This document shows, piece after piece, positions 36,491-47,084 of a DNA stretch of 64,000 bases (positions are counted from its first letter, which is position 1; the number at the start of each line of letters is the position of its first letter). Origin of the DNA: Luzula sylvatica (Eukaryota; Streptophyta; Magnoliopsida; Poales; Juncaceae). Where the stretch lies: assembly GCA_946800325.1 (NCBI GenBank), contig OX326958.1, positions 28,498,914-28,562,913 on the forward strand. Reading direction: 5' to 3'. Under the pieces are notes generated by a model. It was given only the letters and a program-made list of their open reading frames with translations. It searched no databases and was not told the origin of the DNA. The translations under genes were made by a program, and so were the position numbers.

Positions 36491-39400
36491 CTAACTACTC
36501 TCTTCCTCCTCTAGGTATCTCAAACCTATAGCTTTCGCATGATAATCGTGCTTAGCTTGCGAGAGTGGCTTAGTAAACGGGTCCGCAACATTCCTGTCAG
36601 TATCAATCTTCTCAATGATCACATCCTTCCTTTGCAAAATCTCACGGATCAAGTGAAATTTTCTGAGTATGTGCTTGGAGCGGTGATGTGCCCTCGGTTC
36701 CTTGGACTGTGCTATTGCGCCCGTATTGTCGCAATACACAACTACAGGTTCCGAGATGCTCGGGACTACACCAAGCTCCGACACAAACTTCTTGATCCAA
36801 ACCGCCTCCTTTGCCGCTTCGGAAGCTGCAATATACTCCGATTCAGTTGTAGAGTCTGCTATCGTGGGTTGTTTGGAACTTTTCCAAACTACCGCTCCAC
36901 CATTTAGACAAAACACGTATCCGCTTTGTGATCGAAAGTCATCGACACATGTTTGGAAACTGGCGTCGGTATATCCATTGATGACCAACCCGGATGTCTT
37001 TCCACCATAAATTAGAAATTGATCCTTAGTTCTTCGTAAGTACTTAAGGATGTTCTTAACCGCGATCCAATGCATATCCCCTGGATTAGATTGGTAACGC
37101 GAAACGACGCTCAATGCATACGACACATCGGGGCGCGTACAAATCATGGCATACATAATTGATCCAACTGCCGAAGCGTATGGAACAATACTCATCGCAT
37201 TCTTATCTTCGCTCGATGTCGGACATTGAGCTTTAGAATACGATATGCCACTCGACATTGGAAGAAGTCCTTTCTTCGAATTTTGCATTGAAAACCGTTT
37301 CAACACTTTGTCGATGTACGTGCTTTGACTCAAGCCGAGTAACTTCTTGGATCTATCTCTATAAATCCTCACGCCTAATATATAGGCGGCCTCGCCCAAA
37401 TCTTTCATAGCGAAACGAGTATTTAAATACTTCTTAACATCCGTAAGCATCGGAATGTCGTTTCCTATGATCAAGATGTCGTCTACATATAGTACAAGAA
37501 ATACTACGCGGCTCCCACTAACCTTCTTGTATACACAAGGTTCTTCTACGTTTTTCACGAAATTATATTCTCGTATAACTTCATCGAAACGTATGTTCCA
37601 ACTCCGAGAAGCTTGCTTCAATCCATAAATGGATCGTTGCAACTTGCACACTTTATTCGGACTCTTCGAATCGACAAAACCCTCGGGCTGTGTCATGTAC
37701 ACATCCTCTTCTAAGTTCCCGTTAAGGAATGCGGTTTTGACATCCATTTGCCAAATCTCGTAGTCATAATACGCAGAGATAGCAAGTAAGATCCGTATGG
37801 ATTTAAGCATAGCTACTGGGGAAAATGTTTCTTCATAGTCGACACCATGAATTTGTTTGAAACCTTTCGCCACAAGCCGTGCTTTATAAGTGTTCACATT
37901 CCCATCCATGTCGGTTTTCTTCTTGAAAACCCACTTACATCCCACTGGTTTAACCCCGGGAGGTGGATCAATCAAGTTCCAAACTTGATTATCGTACATG
38001 GATTGAATCTCGGATTTCATGGCAGTTTGCCACTTATCGGAATCCTCGCTTTTCATAGCCTCGCGATAAGATGTCGGTTCATCATCTATGAATTCGACTT
38101 CATCGTCATTTGCCACGATAAAACCATATCGTATAGGCTCTTGACGAATCCTACCCGATCTACGAATTGCGCCTTGTGCACTTGACTCCGGATCCTCAAC
38201 ATTTGAGGAAACCGGATCAACGTTCATCGGTTCAACGTTTGTTTGCGGTTCTCGAATTTCTTCGAGATCTATTTCATATCCATCCATTCTTTTAGATATA
38301 AATTCCTCCTCTAAGAAGGTACCTCCACGAGCAACAAACACTTTGTTCTCGTATGGATGATAGAAATAATATCCCTTTGTTTCCTTGGGATAACCTACAA
38401 ATAAACATTTTTCAGATTTGGGATCGAGTTTATCCGCGATTAATCTGCGGACAAAAGCCTCACATCCCCAAATCTTAACGTAAGACAATTTCGGAACTTT
38501 TCCGGTCCATATCTCATATGGGGTCTTAGGTACCGATTTAGAAGGTATGCGGTTTAATAAGTAAGCCGCTGTCTCTAGGGCATATCCCCAAAACGATTTT
38601 GGAAGGGAAGTTTGACTCATCATGGATCGAACCATGTCCAACAAGGTTCGATTCCTCCTCTCGGACACGCCATTCCATTGTGGCGTTCCTGCCGGAGTCC
38701 ATTGTGGAACTATTCCACAATCTTTTAGATGATCTTCAAACTCATAGCTCAAATATTCGCCACCTCGATCTGATCGAATGGCTTTAATTTTCTTGCCAAG
38801 CTGATTTTCAACTTCGTTTTGAAACTCTTTGAACTTTTCAAAGGTCTCCGCTTTCGTACGCATCAAATAAATATATCCATATCTACTATGATCGTCCGTA
38901 AACGTAACAAAGTATCGATAGCCTCCTCTTGCCTCGATGCTCATCGGTCCACACACATCGGAATGTATGAGTTCCAATAGATCGTTGGACCGCTCTCCGA
39001 CCTTGGAGAACGGCGCCTTAGTCATCTTGCCAAGCAAACAAGATTCACAATTCCCAAATGAATCCAATTCAAATGAGTCTAGCATTCCATCTTTATGGAG
39101 TCTAGCAATGCGTTTCTCATTCACATGACCGAGACGACAATGCCAAAAGAAAGTCCGATTATCAACTTTAGGTTTAATCCTTTTTGCATTAACGTTATAT
39201 ATGGACTTATTATTTCCGTGATCGAAATCCAACACATAAAGACCATTTTCTAACAGAACATTTCCATAGATAATAGAATCCTTACATATCGAAAACTCAT
39301 TATTCCTAATAACGAATTCATAGCCATCATTGGCCAGTTTCGACACACTTATTATGTTCTTACATAATGTCGGTACATAATAACAATTATTTAGTACTAA

Positions 39401-40462
39401 AATAAGTCCACTAGGTAAAATCAAATTAACTACTCCTACGGCAAACGCAGCAACTCTTGCTCCATTCCCGACGCGTAGATCGACTTCACCCTTTTCCAAC
39501 CTTCGACTATTTTGAAGAACCTGCATATTTCGACAAATATGAGTCCCACAACCGGTATCCAATACCCAATTAGTCATAGTTGAAATATTAACTTCAATAA
39601 CGTTAATACCTGAGAGGCCGGTCGCTGAAACCGCCTTGCCCTTCTTCACCTCCTCGAGGTAAGACTTGCAATCGCGCTTCCAATGTCCAGCCTTGTGACA
39701 ATGAAAGCACGTCTCATCCTTGGATTTCTCCTTTCCCCTTTTATTCGGCTTCGAACGTTTCTTAGCCGAACCGCCCTTGGACTTTGATCTCTTACGATCC
39801 TTATTCTGAATTGTGAGAACATTTCCGGCAACTCTTGCCCTGTTCTCTCCGGACGACTTTAACGTCTCCGATTCAAAATTCTTGAGCATTCCGTGAAGCT
39901 CAGGGATCGTCTTATCCATCGAATGCATGTGATAGTTAGTCACGAACGGAGAAAACATTGGAGGAAGTGCACACAAGATCAAATCTTGTTGCATAATCTT
40001 CGACAATTTCTCTCCTAGCTTCTCAAGACGGTCTATGAGAGCTTGCACCTTCAAAACGTGAGAGCTAACCGAAGACCCCGAAGGCATCTTGCAGTTTACC
40101 AACTCTTTGAGCGTACTGAACCGTTCAATACGCTCCTGCTCTTGGAACATTTCCTTGAGCACAACGTCTATGATGTGCGCATCCGAGTCCTCAAACTGCT
40201 TTTGAAGACTAGCGTCCATACATGCCAACATGAGGCACGTAACATCATTTGAGTCATTCTTAAGTTTCTCAAACGTGGCCTTTTCTTCGGCCGTAGCATC
40301 GGGGCCCGGTTCCACCAGTTCCGTATCCAATACGTGACTCTTGCCCTCTTGCCTGAGAACTATTCTCAGGTTTCGGTGCCAGTCAAAGTAGTTCCGACCC
40401 ACTAGCTTATCCTTTTCTAAAGTCGATCTAATCGACATGGTGTTGGTGTTACTAGAAGACAT
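36491..40462 (-). CDS. Copia Gag-Pol polyprotein, 1323 aa, uninterrupted
   Basis: This polyprotein supplies the particle protein and enzymes for replication of the young Copia. Order from the N-terminus: a gag domain (YFDWHRNLRIVLRQEG near residue 25), a basic linker, and a CCHC knuckle CFHCHKAGHWKRDC at about 251-264. The protease follows with WVLDTGCGTHIC (about 300; DTG where DSG is common). The integrase has the HCRLGH..CESCLLGK zinc site and the DDHSRYGYIY and RSDRGGEYL acidic motifs. The reverse transcriptase has WQMDVKTAFLNGNLEEDVYM and YVDD near residue 990. RNase H shows GYTDASF, TTESEYIA and YCDNTGAI. There is no stop or frameshift, so a functional product is plausible. The start ATG opens MSSSNTNTMS after a 1.5-kb leader. 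Confidence 0.97.
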   Translation of the reverse strand: MSSSNTNTMSIRSTLEKDKLVGRNYFDWHRNLRIVLRQEGKSHVLDTELVEPGPDATAEEKATFEKLKNDSNDVTCLMLACMDASLQKQFEDSDAHIIDVVLKEMFQEQERIERFSTLKELVNCKMPSGSSVSSHVLKVQALIDRLEKLGEKLSKIMQQDLILCALPPMFSPFVTNYHMHSMDKTIPELHGMLKNFESETLKSSGENRARVAGNVLTIQNKDRKRSKSKGGSAKKRSKPNKRGKEKSKDETCFHCHKAGHWKRDCKSYLEEVKKGKAVSATGLSGINVIEVNISTMTNWVLDTGCGTHICRNMQVLQNSRRLEKGEVDLRVGNGARVAAFAVGVVNLILPSGLILVLNNCYYVPTLCKNIISVSKLANDGYEFVIRNNEFSICKDSIIYGNVLLENGLYVLDFDHGNNKSIYNVNAKRIKPKVDNRTFFWHCRLGHVNEKRIARLHKDGMLDSFELDSFGNCESCLLGKMTKAPFSKVGERSNDLLELIHSDVCGPMSIEARGGYRYFVTFTDDHSRYGYIYLMRTKAETFEKFKEFQNEVENQLGKKIKAIRSDRGGEYLSYEFEDHLKDCGIVPQWTPAGTPQWNGVSERRNRTLLDMVRSMMSQTSLPKSFWGYALETAAYLLNRIPSKSVPKTPYEIWTGKVPKLSYVKIWGCEAFVRRLIADKLDPKSEKCLFVGYPKETKGYYFYHPYENKVFVARGGTFLEEEFISKRMDGYEIDLEEIREPQTNVEPMNVDPVSSNVEDPESSAQGAIRRSGRIRQEPIRYGFIVANDDEVEFIDDEPTSYREAMKSEDSDKWQTAMKSEIQSMYDNQVWNLIDPPPGVKPVGCKWVFKKKTDMDGNVNTYKARLVAKGFKQIHGVDYEETFSPVAMLKSIRILLAISAYYDYEIWQMDVKTAFLNGNLEEDVYMTQPEGFVDSKSPNKVCKLQRSIYGLKQASRSWNIRFDEVIREYNFVKNVEEPCVYKKVSGSRVVFLVLYVDDILIIGNDIPMLTDVKKYLNTRFAMKDLGEAAYILGVRIYRDRSKKLLGLSQSTYIDKVLKRFSMQNSKKGLLPMSSGISYSKAQCPTSSEDKNAMSIVPYASAVGSIMYAMICTRPDVSYALSVVSRYQSNPGDMHWIAVKNILKYLRRTKDQFLIYGGKTSGLVINGYTDASFQTCVDDFRSQSGYVFCLNGGAVVWKSSKQPTIADSTTESEYIAASEAAKEAVWIKKFVSELGVVPSISEPVVVYCDNTGAIAQSKEPRAHHRSKHILRKFHLIREILQRKDVIIEKIDTDRNVADPFTKPLSQAKHDYHAKAIGLRYLEEEESS

Positions 40463-42021
40463 ATTCTACAAATGAAATAAAAGATTGATTACTAACGTTG
40501 CGTACTTATCTTATAGGGCTTATATGATGATTATATGATAGTGTTATTTTATCGAATCGATAACCCTCATACCGATACGGGACTCCAAGTCCATAACACT
40601 CAAGACCCATATTTTACGATCCTCCCACAAGTTGCTTTGGCAGACGAATGGGATCTCGCTATTTAGGTAGGATTATATCCAATCACATCCAATGCGACTC
40701 TTGAACCTTTATAGGATTTCGGTGATGGATCGTATCCAATACAATCCCAGTTCCGTGTGTGCATCCTATCTATGCCCCGAACTTCCAATCAAGTCGGCTT
40801 TGGCCTCAACCCTTACTGGCTAGAACGGTTAAGTCACAACCATACTCATCGTATCGTTCAAATAAACTACTAATAAGTCGGCTTTGGCCTTAACCCTTAT
40901 CAGTCCCTATTTAACGCTTGCCACCCCGTCGATGACTACAATAACCCATGTCGGCTTTGGCCTTAACCCATGTGAGACGTAGTACCGATCATAGTGGTTG
41001 TGAATATGGAAGGCATTTCCATGACTTAAATATTATGAGGGATCATGCCATTGCATGTTTCTAAATCCGTGACATAATCCAATTATATCACTATCACAAG
41101 ATTTTCATAAATGCATATGTATTTATTTGGGAGTCTAATTATTCTAAATAATTATCTAATTATATGCTAGTATGATTGATGCCGATCAAATCGATATAAA
41201 GAACTCAAAATTCCAAGTTGTGTAGCCAAAGTTATCACGAAAACAAAATCAGCAACCAGAAACCAGTCCGTTGCAACGCAACATAGTCCGTTGCAACGGA
41301 CCTCCTGTATACTTGGCACTCCGTTACAACGGAATACCAGTCCGTTACAACGCTATTTATTCCGGAGTTTGGCCAAAATTGCCAGAAACATGTCCGTTGC
41401 AACGCAACCTTGGTCCGTTACAACGCTATTTTCTGCAAACCTTTGTCCAAATTTCCAGAAACCTGTCCGTTACAACGCAACATATAGTCCGTTGCAACGG
41501 ACAAAACTGCGTAGACATCCGTTATAACGGACCCAGTCCGTTACCACGGACTCCAATAGACACCACTGGCATCCCCGCAACCTCGTATCTGATACAGGTT
41601 CCGTTACAACGGACTCCAAGTCCGTTGCAACGGAATATGCGTTTTTCACAGTTCTCTTCACACCCCCGCATCCTATACAGGGTCCGTTGCAACGGACTCC
41701 AAGTCCGTTACAACGGAATATGTGTTTTTTCGAAAAAATCTCAATTTCCTGTATCTGCTACAGTGTCCGTTGCGACGGACTATGCGATTTTTGAACTGCT
41801 GTTTTCGCTCGTTTCCAAAACGATCAATCATGAAACCTTTTCACGATTATTCCTAGATACTCTCAATCAACTATTGATCGATCTCTAGCGAATTTCACTT
41901 GTGATTTTAATGGAATTTGACATTCTAAATATGTAACATCATGCAAACGGGTACGAACTTTGATAACCCGTGCGTATATCTAATATACGACTATGATTCG
42001 ACCCTCGAATCGATGGCGATT
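40463..42021 (-). other. Long 5' leader of the young Copia
   Basis: About 1.56 kb between the primer-binding site and the gag start. It holds three direct repeats of TCGGCTTTGGCCT.AACCC (about 40794, 40878, 40950) and, closer to the LTR, the palindrome array at 41268-41778. No coding frame of the element is evident here. Confidence 0.8.
41268..41778. repeat. Fifteen CCGTTGCAACGG-type palindromes, mostly in pairs
   Basis: Fifteen copies of a 12-bp palindrome-like word (CCGTTGCAACGG or CCGTTACAACGG, a few with one or two changes) start at 41268, 41288, 41321, 41342, 41393, 41415, 41467, 41489, 41519, 41538, 41601, 41622, 41683, 41704 and 41767. Members of a pair are 19-22 bp apart; pairs recur every 52-84 bp. 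Each word has AACGG on both strands, the core of plant MYB/MSA-type sites. The array lies in the transcribed leader of the young Copia. Confidence 0.93.
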
Positions 42022-42033
42022 GCTCTGATACCA
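42022..42033 (-). other. Primer-binding site of the young Copia
   Basis: On the minus strand TGGTATCAGAGC follows the 5' LTR after one spacer base. This is the canonical plant Copia site complementary to initiator-methionine tRNA. Confidence 0.95.
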
Positions 42034-42034
42034 C

Positions 42035-43009
42035 TGATGGGGAATATCCCCGGCCCCGGGCCCGCGCAGCGGATATGTAGGCCCGGTCCGGTTCCCCGAT
42101 TCCCGAGATCACGCCACGACTTCGAGGGTACGATGCAAATAGAAGGTTAGATCCATACCAGTTCCAAATTGATGGAACACGAAGGGTTGATCGCTGCCTC
42201 CTATTCCTTCGGTCACGTTGGTGACTTTACGCGCGTCCCATACCGTGCGTCCTTCACCGTTCGTTCCCGTTCTTCGATCCTTCGGTTCGATCACAACGGA
42301 GAGCCCCAAGTGTTGCTCCTCCACACGTATCCACCTTGAGTCGGAAGACGCCGGACACGGATACACCTGCCTAGACGATGTATCGATGCACTTGCTTGAT
42401 CTCGATCGATTCTCTATTAATCTCTCTTCGTGCCTTTTCACTCACAAAAGATCAAATCTGAATTTGCTCTTTTCTTGTGTCTTGGGCAGAATCTTGCTTT
42501 GAATTACTTCTGAATTCCTTTTTGAAGATGAGAGAGAATATCCTATTTATACCTAATAGGATAAGGATTAGCCAAAAGGCATGTATATCCAATATACACC
42601 CTTTCACACAGAAAACTGTATGAACCTGTTCAGTATTCTGTTCAGACGAAATTGATAAATTTCTCTGACAGAAAATCAACCAACACGAAAGTTGTAGATA
42701 ATCTTATTATCTACTCAACCCAATTTGGCCCAGCCCAATTGGAGTTCGTATGCAAACGTTATGACTGTTTTACTAACTGTATGTCATACTGTTGCACCCT
42801 TTCGGTATTTCACAGAAACGACACTTATACTTCGTTCATATGAAATATATTTCTATATGAAGGTTGTAGATAATCTCATTATCTATCTAACCCAATTTGA
42901 ACCATTCTAATTGGATTTTCCCACTGAAAGTTATGGCCACGAATGTACGACTACATTCGTTTATCCTTGTGTACACTTTTACGGTTGATCCGAAACTGTA
43001 TTTCTTTCA
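42035..43009 (-). repeat. 5' LTR of the young Copia
   Basis: 975 bp, matching 34355-35329 at offset 7680 with one visible difference. It drives transcription leftward into the polyprotein. Confidence 0.97.
42542..42551 (-). promoter_or_regulatory. TATA box of the Copia 5' LTR
   Basis: TATAAATAGG on the minus strand inside the 5' LTR, a good plant TATA box placed to drive transcription leftward through primer-binding site and polyprotein. The same word is at 34862-34871 in the 3' LTR. Confidence 0.7.
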
Positions 43010-43014
43010 CCTTC

Positions 43015-43068
43015 AATATTCAAATTTCAGTTTTAAATTGGACATCCATACAATAATTATTTATAACA
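43015..43068 (-). repeat. 3' LTR of the older Copia, remainder
   Basis: The last 54 bp of the split LTR, ending TTTATAACA. Joined to 34166-34354 it makes 243 bp, the same length as the LTR at 46837-47079. Confidence 0.95.
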
Positions 43069-43181
43069 CTCCCCCTTGGATGTCCATGTTTCATACGCAT
43101 GAGATGTTGCCTCATTAAAACCTGGTCAGGAAAAACCCAATGGGATAAAAACCATGACTAGGAAAAAGAGTGCAACGCGTA

Positions 43182-46100
43182 TTATTTCTCCCCCTCATGT
43201 GTACAAATATCTCTAAAATGACGGAGTCCGATTTTGTGTCTTAACTGTCTGAAAATTTTGGTAGGCAATGATTTCGTAAAAAAATCTGCAAGATTGTTAC
43301 TTGAACGAATTTGGTGGATATCAATTTCGCCACTCTTTTGGAGTTCATGTGAGGAAAAAAGTTTTGGAGAAATATGTTTTGTTCTATCTCCTTTAATATA
43401 TCCTCCCTTAATTTGGGCGATGCATGCAGCATTATCTTCGTAGATCATTGTTGGATTCCCTTTTATTGTTTTAATACCACATGATTCTTGAATGTGTTGA
43501 ATCATTGACCTCAACCATACACACTCTCTACTTGCCTCATGAAGTGCTATTATTTCAGAGTGGTTTGATGATGTGGCTACTAAAGTTTGCTTGGTTGATC
43601 GCCAGGATATGGCAGTGTCACCATATGTAAATAAATATCCGGTTTGAGACCGAGCTTTATGTGGGTCTGACATATATCCAGCATCTGCATATCCGACTAA
43701 TTTAGATTCTGAGGTCTTTAAATAAAATAATCCAATATCAGTTGTTCCTCGGAGATAACGAAGTATGTGCTTAATACCATTCCAATGCCTTCGTGTTGGC
43801 GCTGAACTATATCTTGCTAATAGATTCACAGAGAATGATATGTCAGGCCTAGTATAATTAGCTAAGTACATTAATGCACCAATTGCACTTAAATATGGTA
43901 CTTCTGGACCAAGAATTTCTTCATTATCTTCCTTTGGACGGAAACAATCTTTCTTAACATCAAGAGATCGAACTTCCATTGGTGAGCTTAATGGATGTGA
44001 TTTGTCCATATTAAATCGTTTTAGAACATTTTCTATGTAAGTAGATTGATGGATAAATATCCCATTTTTCAAATGTTCGATTTGCAATCCAAGACAAAAC
44101 TTTATCTTTCCAAGATCTTTCATTTCGAATTCACTTTTTAAATATGCGGCTGGTACTTTGAAGTTCTTCAGGAGTTCCGATGATATTTAGATCATCAACA
44201 TATACCGCAATAATTACAAACCCAGAATTTGATTTTCTAATAAAAACACATGGACAAATTGGGTTGTTATGATATCCTTCTTTTGTAAGATAATCATTTA
44301 GACGGTTATACCACATTCTTCCGGATTGTTTCAACCCATACAAAGATCTTTTTAATTTTATGGAATACATTCCACGAGATTTTGTATCACATGATTCAGG
44401 CACTTTCAATCCTTCAGGGGACTTTCATGTAAATATCAGCATCAAGTGATCCGTATAAGTAAGCTGTTACAACATCCATGAGATGCATATCCAGTCCTTC
44501 TGAGACTGCCAAACTAATTAAAAATCTAAACGTAATTGCATCTAAAACAGGGGAATAAGTTTCGTCATAATCAATCCCTGGTTTTTGTGTGAATCCTTGT
44601 GCAACAAGTCTTGCTTTATATCTTACAATTTCATGTTTCTCATTACGTTTTCTCACAAACACCCATTTATATCCTACGGGTTGTATACCATTAGGTGTTC
44701 GGACTACAGGTCCAAAAACTTCACGTTTCTCAAGAGAATGTAATTCTGCTTGAATTGCATCTCTCCATTTTGGCCAGTCTTTTCTGCGTCGACATTCTTC
44801 AATTGTTTTTGGTTCTTGATCCTCATTTTCATTCATTATATCAATCGCGATTGCATATACAAAGTATTTGTCAATGACAGTTTTATTTCGGTTCCATCTA
44901 TTTCCAGTGGAGACATAATTTATTGAGATCTCATTATTATCAATATTTTCAATATTATCAGGTACCTGAACCTCTACCGGGGTTGTTTTCTCATTCATGT
45001 CTCCAACTATGTCATCATCAATATTCTTTTCGGAAGAATTTATTTCATCAGAAGTATTAATAACTTCAGCTATGCCAACTTTGTTATCTTGTTCCTTTTT
45101 CTTCCTTGGATTTTTATCTTTGGAACCGATTGGTCGACCACGCTTCTGGCGTATATCAATTTTAGCATTATCCAAGGGTATTTCAATACGAACAGGAACA
45201 TTTTCTGCTGGAATATACGATTTAGTTACTCTTTTTGTATCAACAAATGCATCTGGTAATTGATTTGCAATTTATTGCAAATGAATAATTTTCTGGACTT
45301 CAAGTTCAGATTGATTTGTTCGAGGATCAAAATGATACAATGTTGATGCATTCCATGTAATTTCTTGTTTTTCCAGCGTTCTCTTATCTCCCCCTAACGC
45401 TGGGAACATACTTTCATCAAACTTACAATCAGCAAATCTCGCTGTAAATTGATCTCCAGTTAATGGTTCAAGATATTTAATAATTGATGGAGATTCGAAG
45501 CCGATATAAATTCCCAATCTTTTTTGGGGTCCCATCTTTGTGCGTTGCGGTGGAGCTACCGGAACATATACAGCACACCCAAGAGTTCTTAGATGAGATA
45601 TATTTGGCTGCTGGCTTGTTATGATTTGTAGGGGAGAATACTTGTGATAAGCAGTTGGTCTTAATCTAATTAGTGCTGCAGCATGTAATATTGCATGGTC
45701 CCGTACAGATGATGATAACTTTGATTTCATAATTACGGGCCTTGCGATTAATTGTAATCGTTTAATAAGAGATTCTGCTAGACCATTTTGCGTGTGTACG
45801 TGGGCTACTGGATGCTCAACTTTAATCTCAATTGACATACAATAGTCATTAAATGTTTGAGATGTGAATTCACCGGCATTATCAAGACGGATTGTCTTAA
45901 TTGTATAATCCGGGAATTGTGCTCTTAATCTAGTTATTTGAGCAAGTAATCTCGCAAATGCAACATTTCGAGATGATAATAAACATACATGTGACCATCT
46001 AGTAGATGCATCTATTAATACCATAAAGTATCTAAACGGCCCACATGATGGTGTAATTGGCCCACATATATCACCTTGGATACGCTCAAGGAAATTGGGT

Positions 46101-46780
46101 GATTCATTCCCAACCCTAGTTTGTGATGTTCTAATGATTAATTTTCCTTTATAACATGCAGCACATGATATTTCGTTTGGTAATAGAATCTTCTGGTTCT
46201 TTAATTGATGCCCATCTGATTTTTCTACAATTCTTCGCATCATTATTGCTCCTGGATGACCTAAACGTTCATGCCAAACCATAAAATTATTTTGTGAATT
46301 ATTAAATTCATTTTTCATTATAGCATTATGTGCCTCAATTGTATTAATACGCGTATAATACAAACCTATTGACAAAGCAGACAATTCTTCTAACATGCAC
46401 TTACTCCCACAAACAATATTTGTTATTTGAAGATACTCAATATTATCTTTATTCGTTGTTTCAATGTGGTATCCATTTCGGCGGATATCGTTAAAACTTA
46501 ACAAATTTCTTTTTGATTTAGTAGATAATAAAGCATCCTCTATTATAAATTTAATTCCTTTAGGGAGTAAAATAATGGCTCTTCCGGAGCCCTCAATTAA
46601 GTTTGAGGTGCCTGATATTGTATTGACATTTGCTTTCATCCTTGTCAAATTAGAAAAATATTTTATGTTCTTAAGTATAGTATGTGTCGTTGCACTGTCC
46701 GCTAGGCATAAATTATCGTCATCCATTTTCGTCAAATTCGAAATAATAGAGATCTTCAAGTCTCTTCCTTCACTGAAATT
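43182..46780 (-). pseudogene. Copia pol remnant of the older element
   Basis: Reading leftward: a protease-like start CLADSATTHTILK, integrase zinc motif WHERLGHPG...CAACYKG, acidic residues in GDICGP and LDNAGEF, reverse transcriptase with LMDVVTAYLYGSLD and YVDDLNIIG, and RNase H ending at 43182. An in-frame TAA after IIHLQ (about 45272) breaks the chain. A one-base insertion lies after YMKVP (about 44417), and another frameshift follows GTPEELQ (about 44130). No gag frame remains upstream. The element cannot make a full polyprotein and would depend on others. I leave the breaks as they are. Confidence 0.92.
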
Positions 46781-46831
46781 TCGAGAGCTTCTTCGTGCTT
46801 CACTGAAATTTCGAGAGCTTCTTCGTGCTGA
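46768..46831 (-). repeat. Tandem duplication of about 32 bp in the older Copia leader
   Basis: TTCACTGAAATTTCGAGAGC plus TTCTTCGTGC occurs twice in a row between the 5' LTR and the protease region. It marks the place where gag is missing. Confidence 0.85.
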
Positions 46832-46836
46832 TAACG

Positions 46837-47079
46837 TGTTGAAAAATAAAGTAACAAGAACACAAGAAATTGAGAGAGATGATTTTTTACTCCAATAATT
46901 CTGAAAATTACAATAACCTTCATCCTCTTTATATATTAGAGGTGAGAGCAAGAAATAAGGAACCGTTACAATACCAAAATAAATACAATGGAAGATATAA
47001 TGAAATCCCTAAAATTACTTCCTTCAATATTCAAATTTCAGTTTTAAATTGGACATCCATACAATAATTATTTATAACA
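46837..47079 (-). repeat. 5' LTR of the older Copia
   Basis: 243 bp from TGTTGAAAAATAAAG to TTTATAACA, followed by the GGTAA target duplication. About 98% identical by eye to the split 3' LTR. Confidence 0.95.
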
Positions 47080-47084
47080 GGTAA

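Larger units (their letters stand above)
34355..43009 (-). mobile_element. Young, structurally complete Copia (Ty1) retrotransposon, 8.65 kb
   Basis: The two 975-bp LTRs (34355-35329 and 42035-43009) begin TGATGG and end TTTCA. They are flanked by CCTTC at 34350-34354 and 43010-43014. On the minus strand the 5' LTR is followed by TGGTATCAGAGC (42022-42033), the initiator-methionine tRNA primer-binding site. A polypurine tract GAGTGGGAGA precedes the 3' LTR (35330-35340). One open frame of 1323 codons encodes gag-protease-integrase-reverse transcriptase-RNase H. By eye the LTRs differ at one site (AAAAG versus AAACG near 35077/42757), so insertion was recent. It sits inside the 3' LTR of the older Copia. 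Confidence 0.97.
34166..47079 (-). mobile_element. Older Copia (Ty1) retrotransposon, gag-less, hosting a second Copia
   Basis: The TGTTG...AACA LTRs are 243 bp. The element is flanked by a 5-bp duplication GGTAA at 34161-34165 and 47080-47084. Its 3' LTR (left) is split by the younger element, while its 5' LTR is 46837-47079. A polypurine tract (AAGGGGGAG on the minus strand) abuts the 3' LTR at 43069-43077. Next to the 5' LTR lies CGTTATCAGCACGAAG, the probable primer-binding region. Without the inserted element it is about 4.25 kb. Protease to RNase H remains, with one stop and two frameshifts. Only about 115 bp separate the 5' LTR from the protease, so gag is absent. LTR copies differ at about 4 positions by eye. 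Confidence 0.95.

Noticed and set aside
36702..40252. Plus-strand frames across the young Copia polyprotein
   Set aside because: Shadows of the 1323-codon minus-strand frame, which shows all expected domains.
41271..41888. 205-codon plus-strand frame over the palindrome array
   Set aside because: Antisense to the element and made of repeated translations of CCGTTGCAACGG; no start or homology support.
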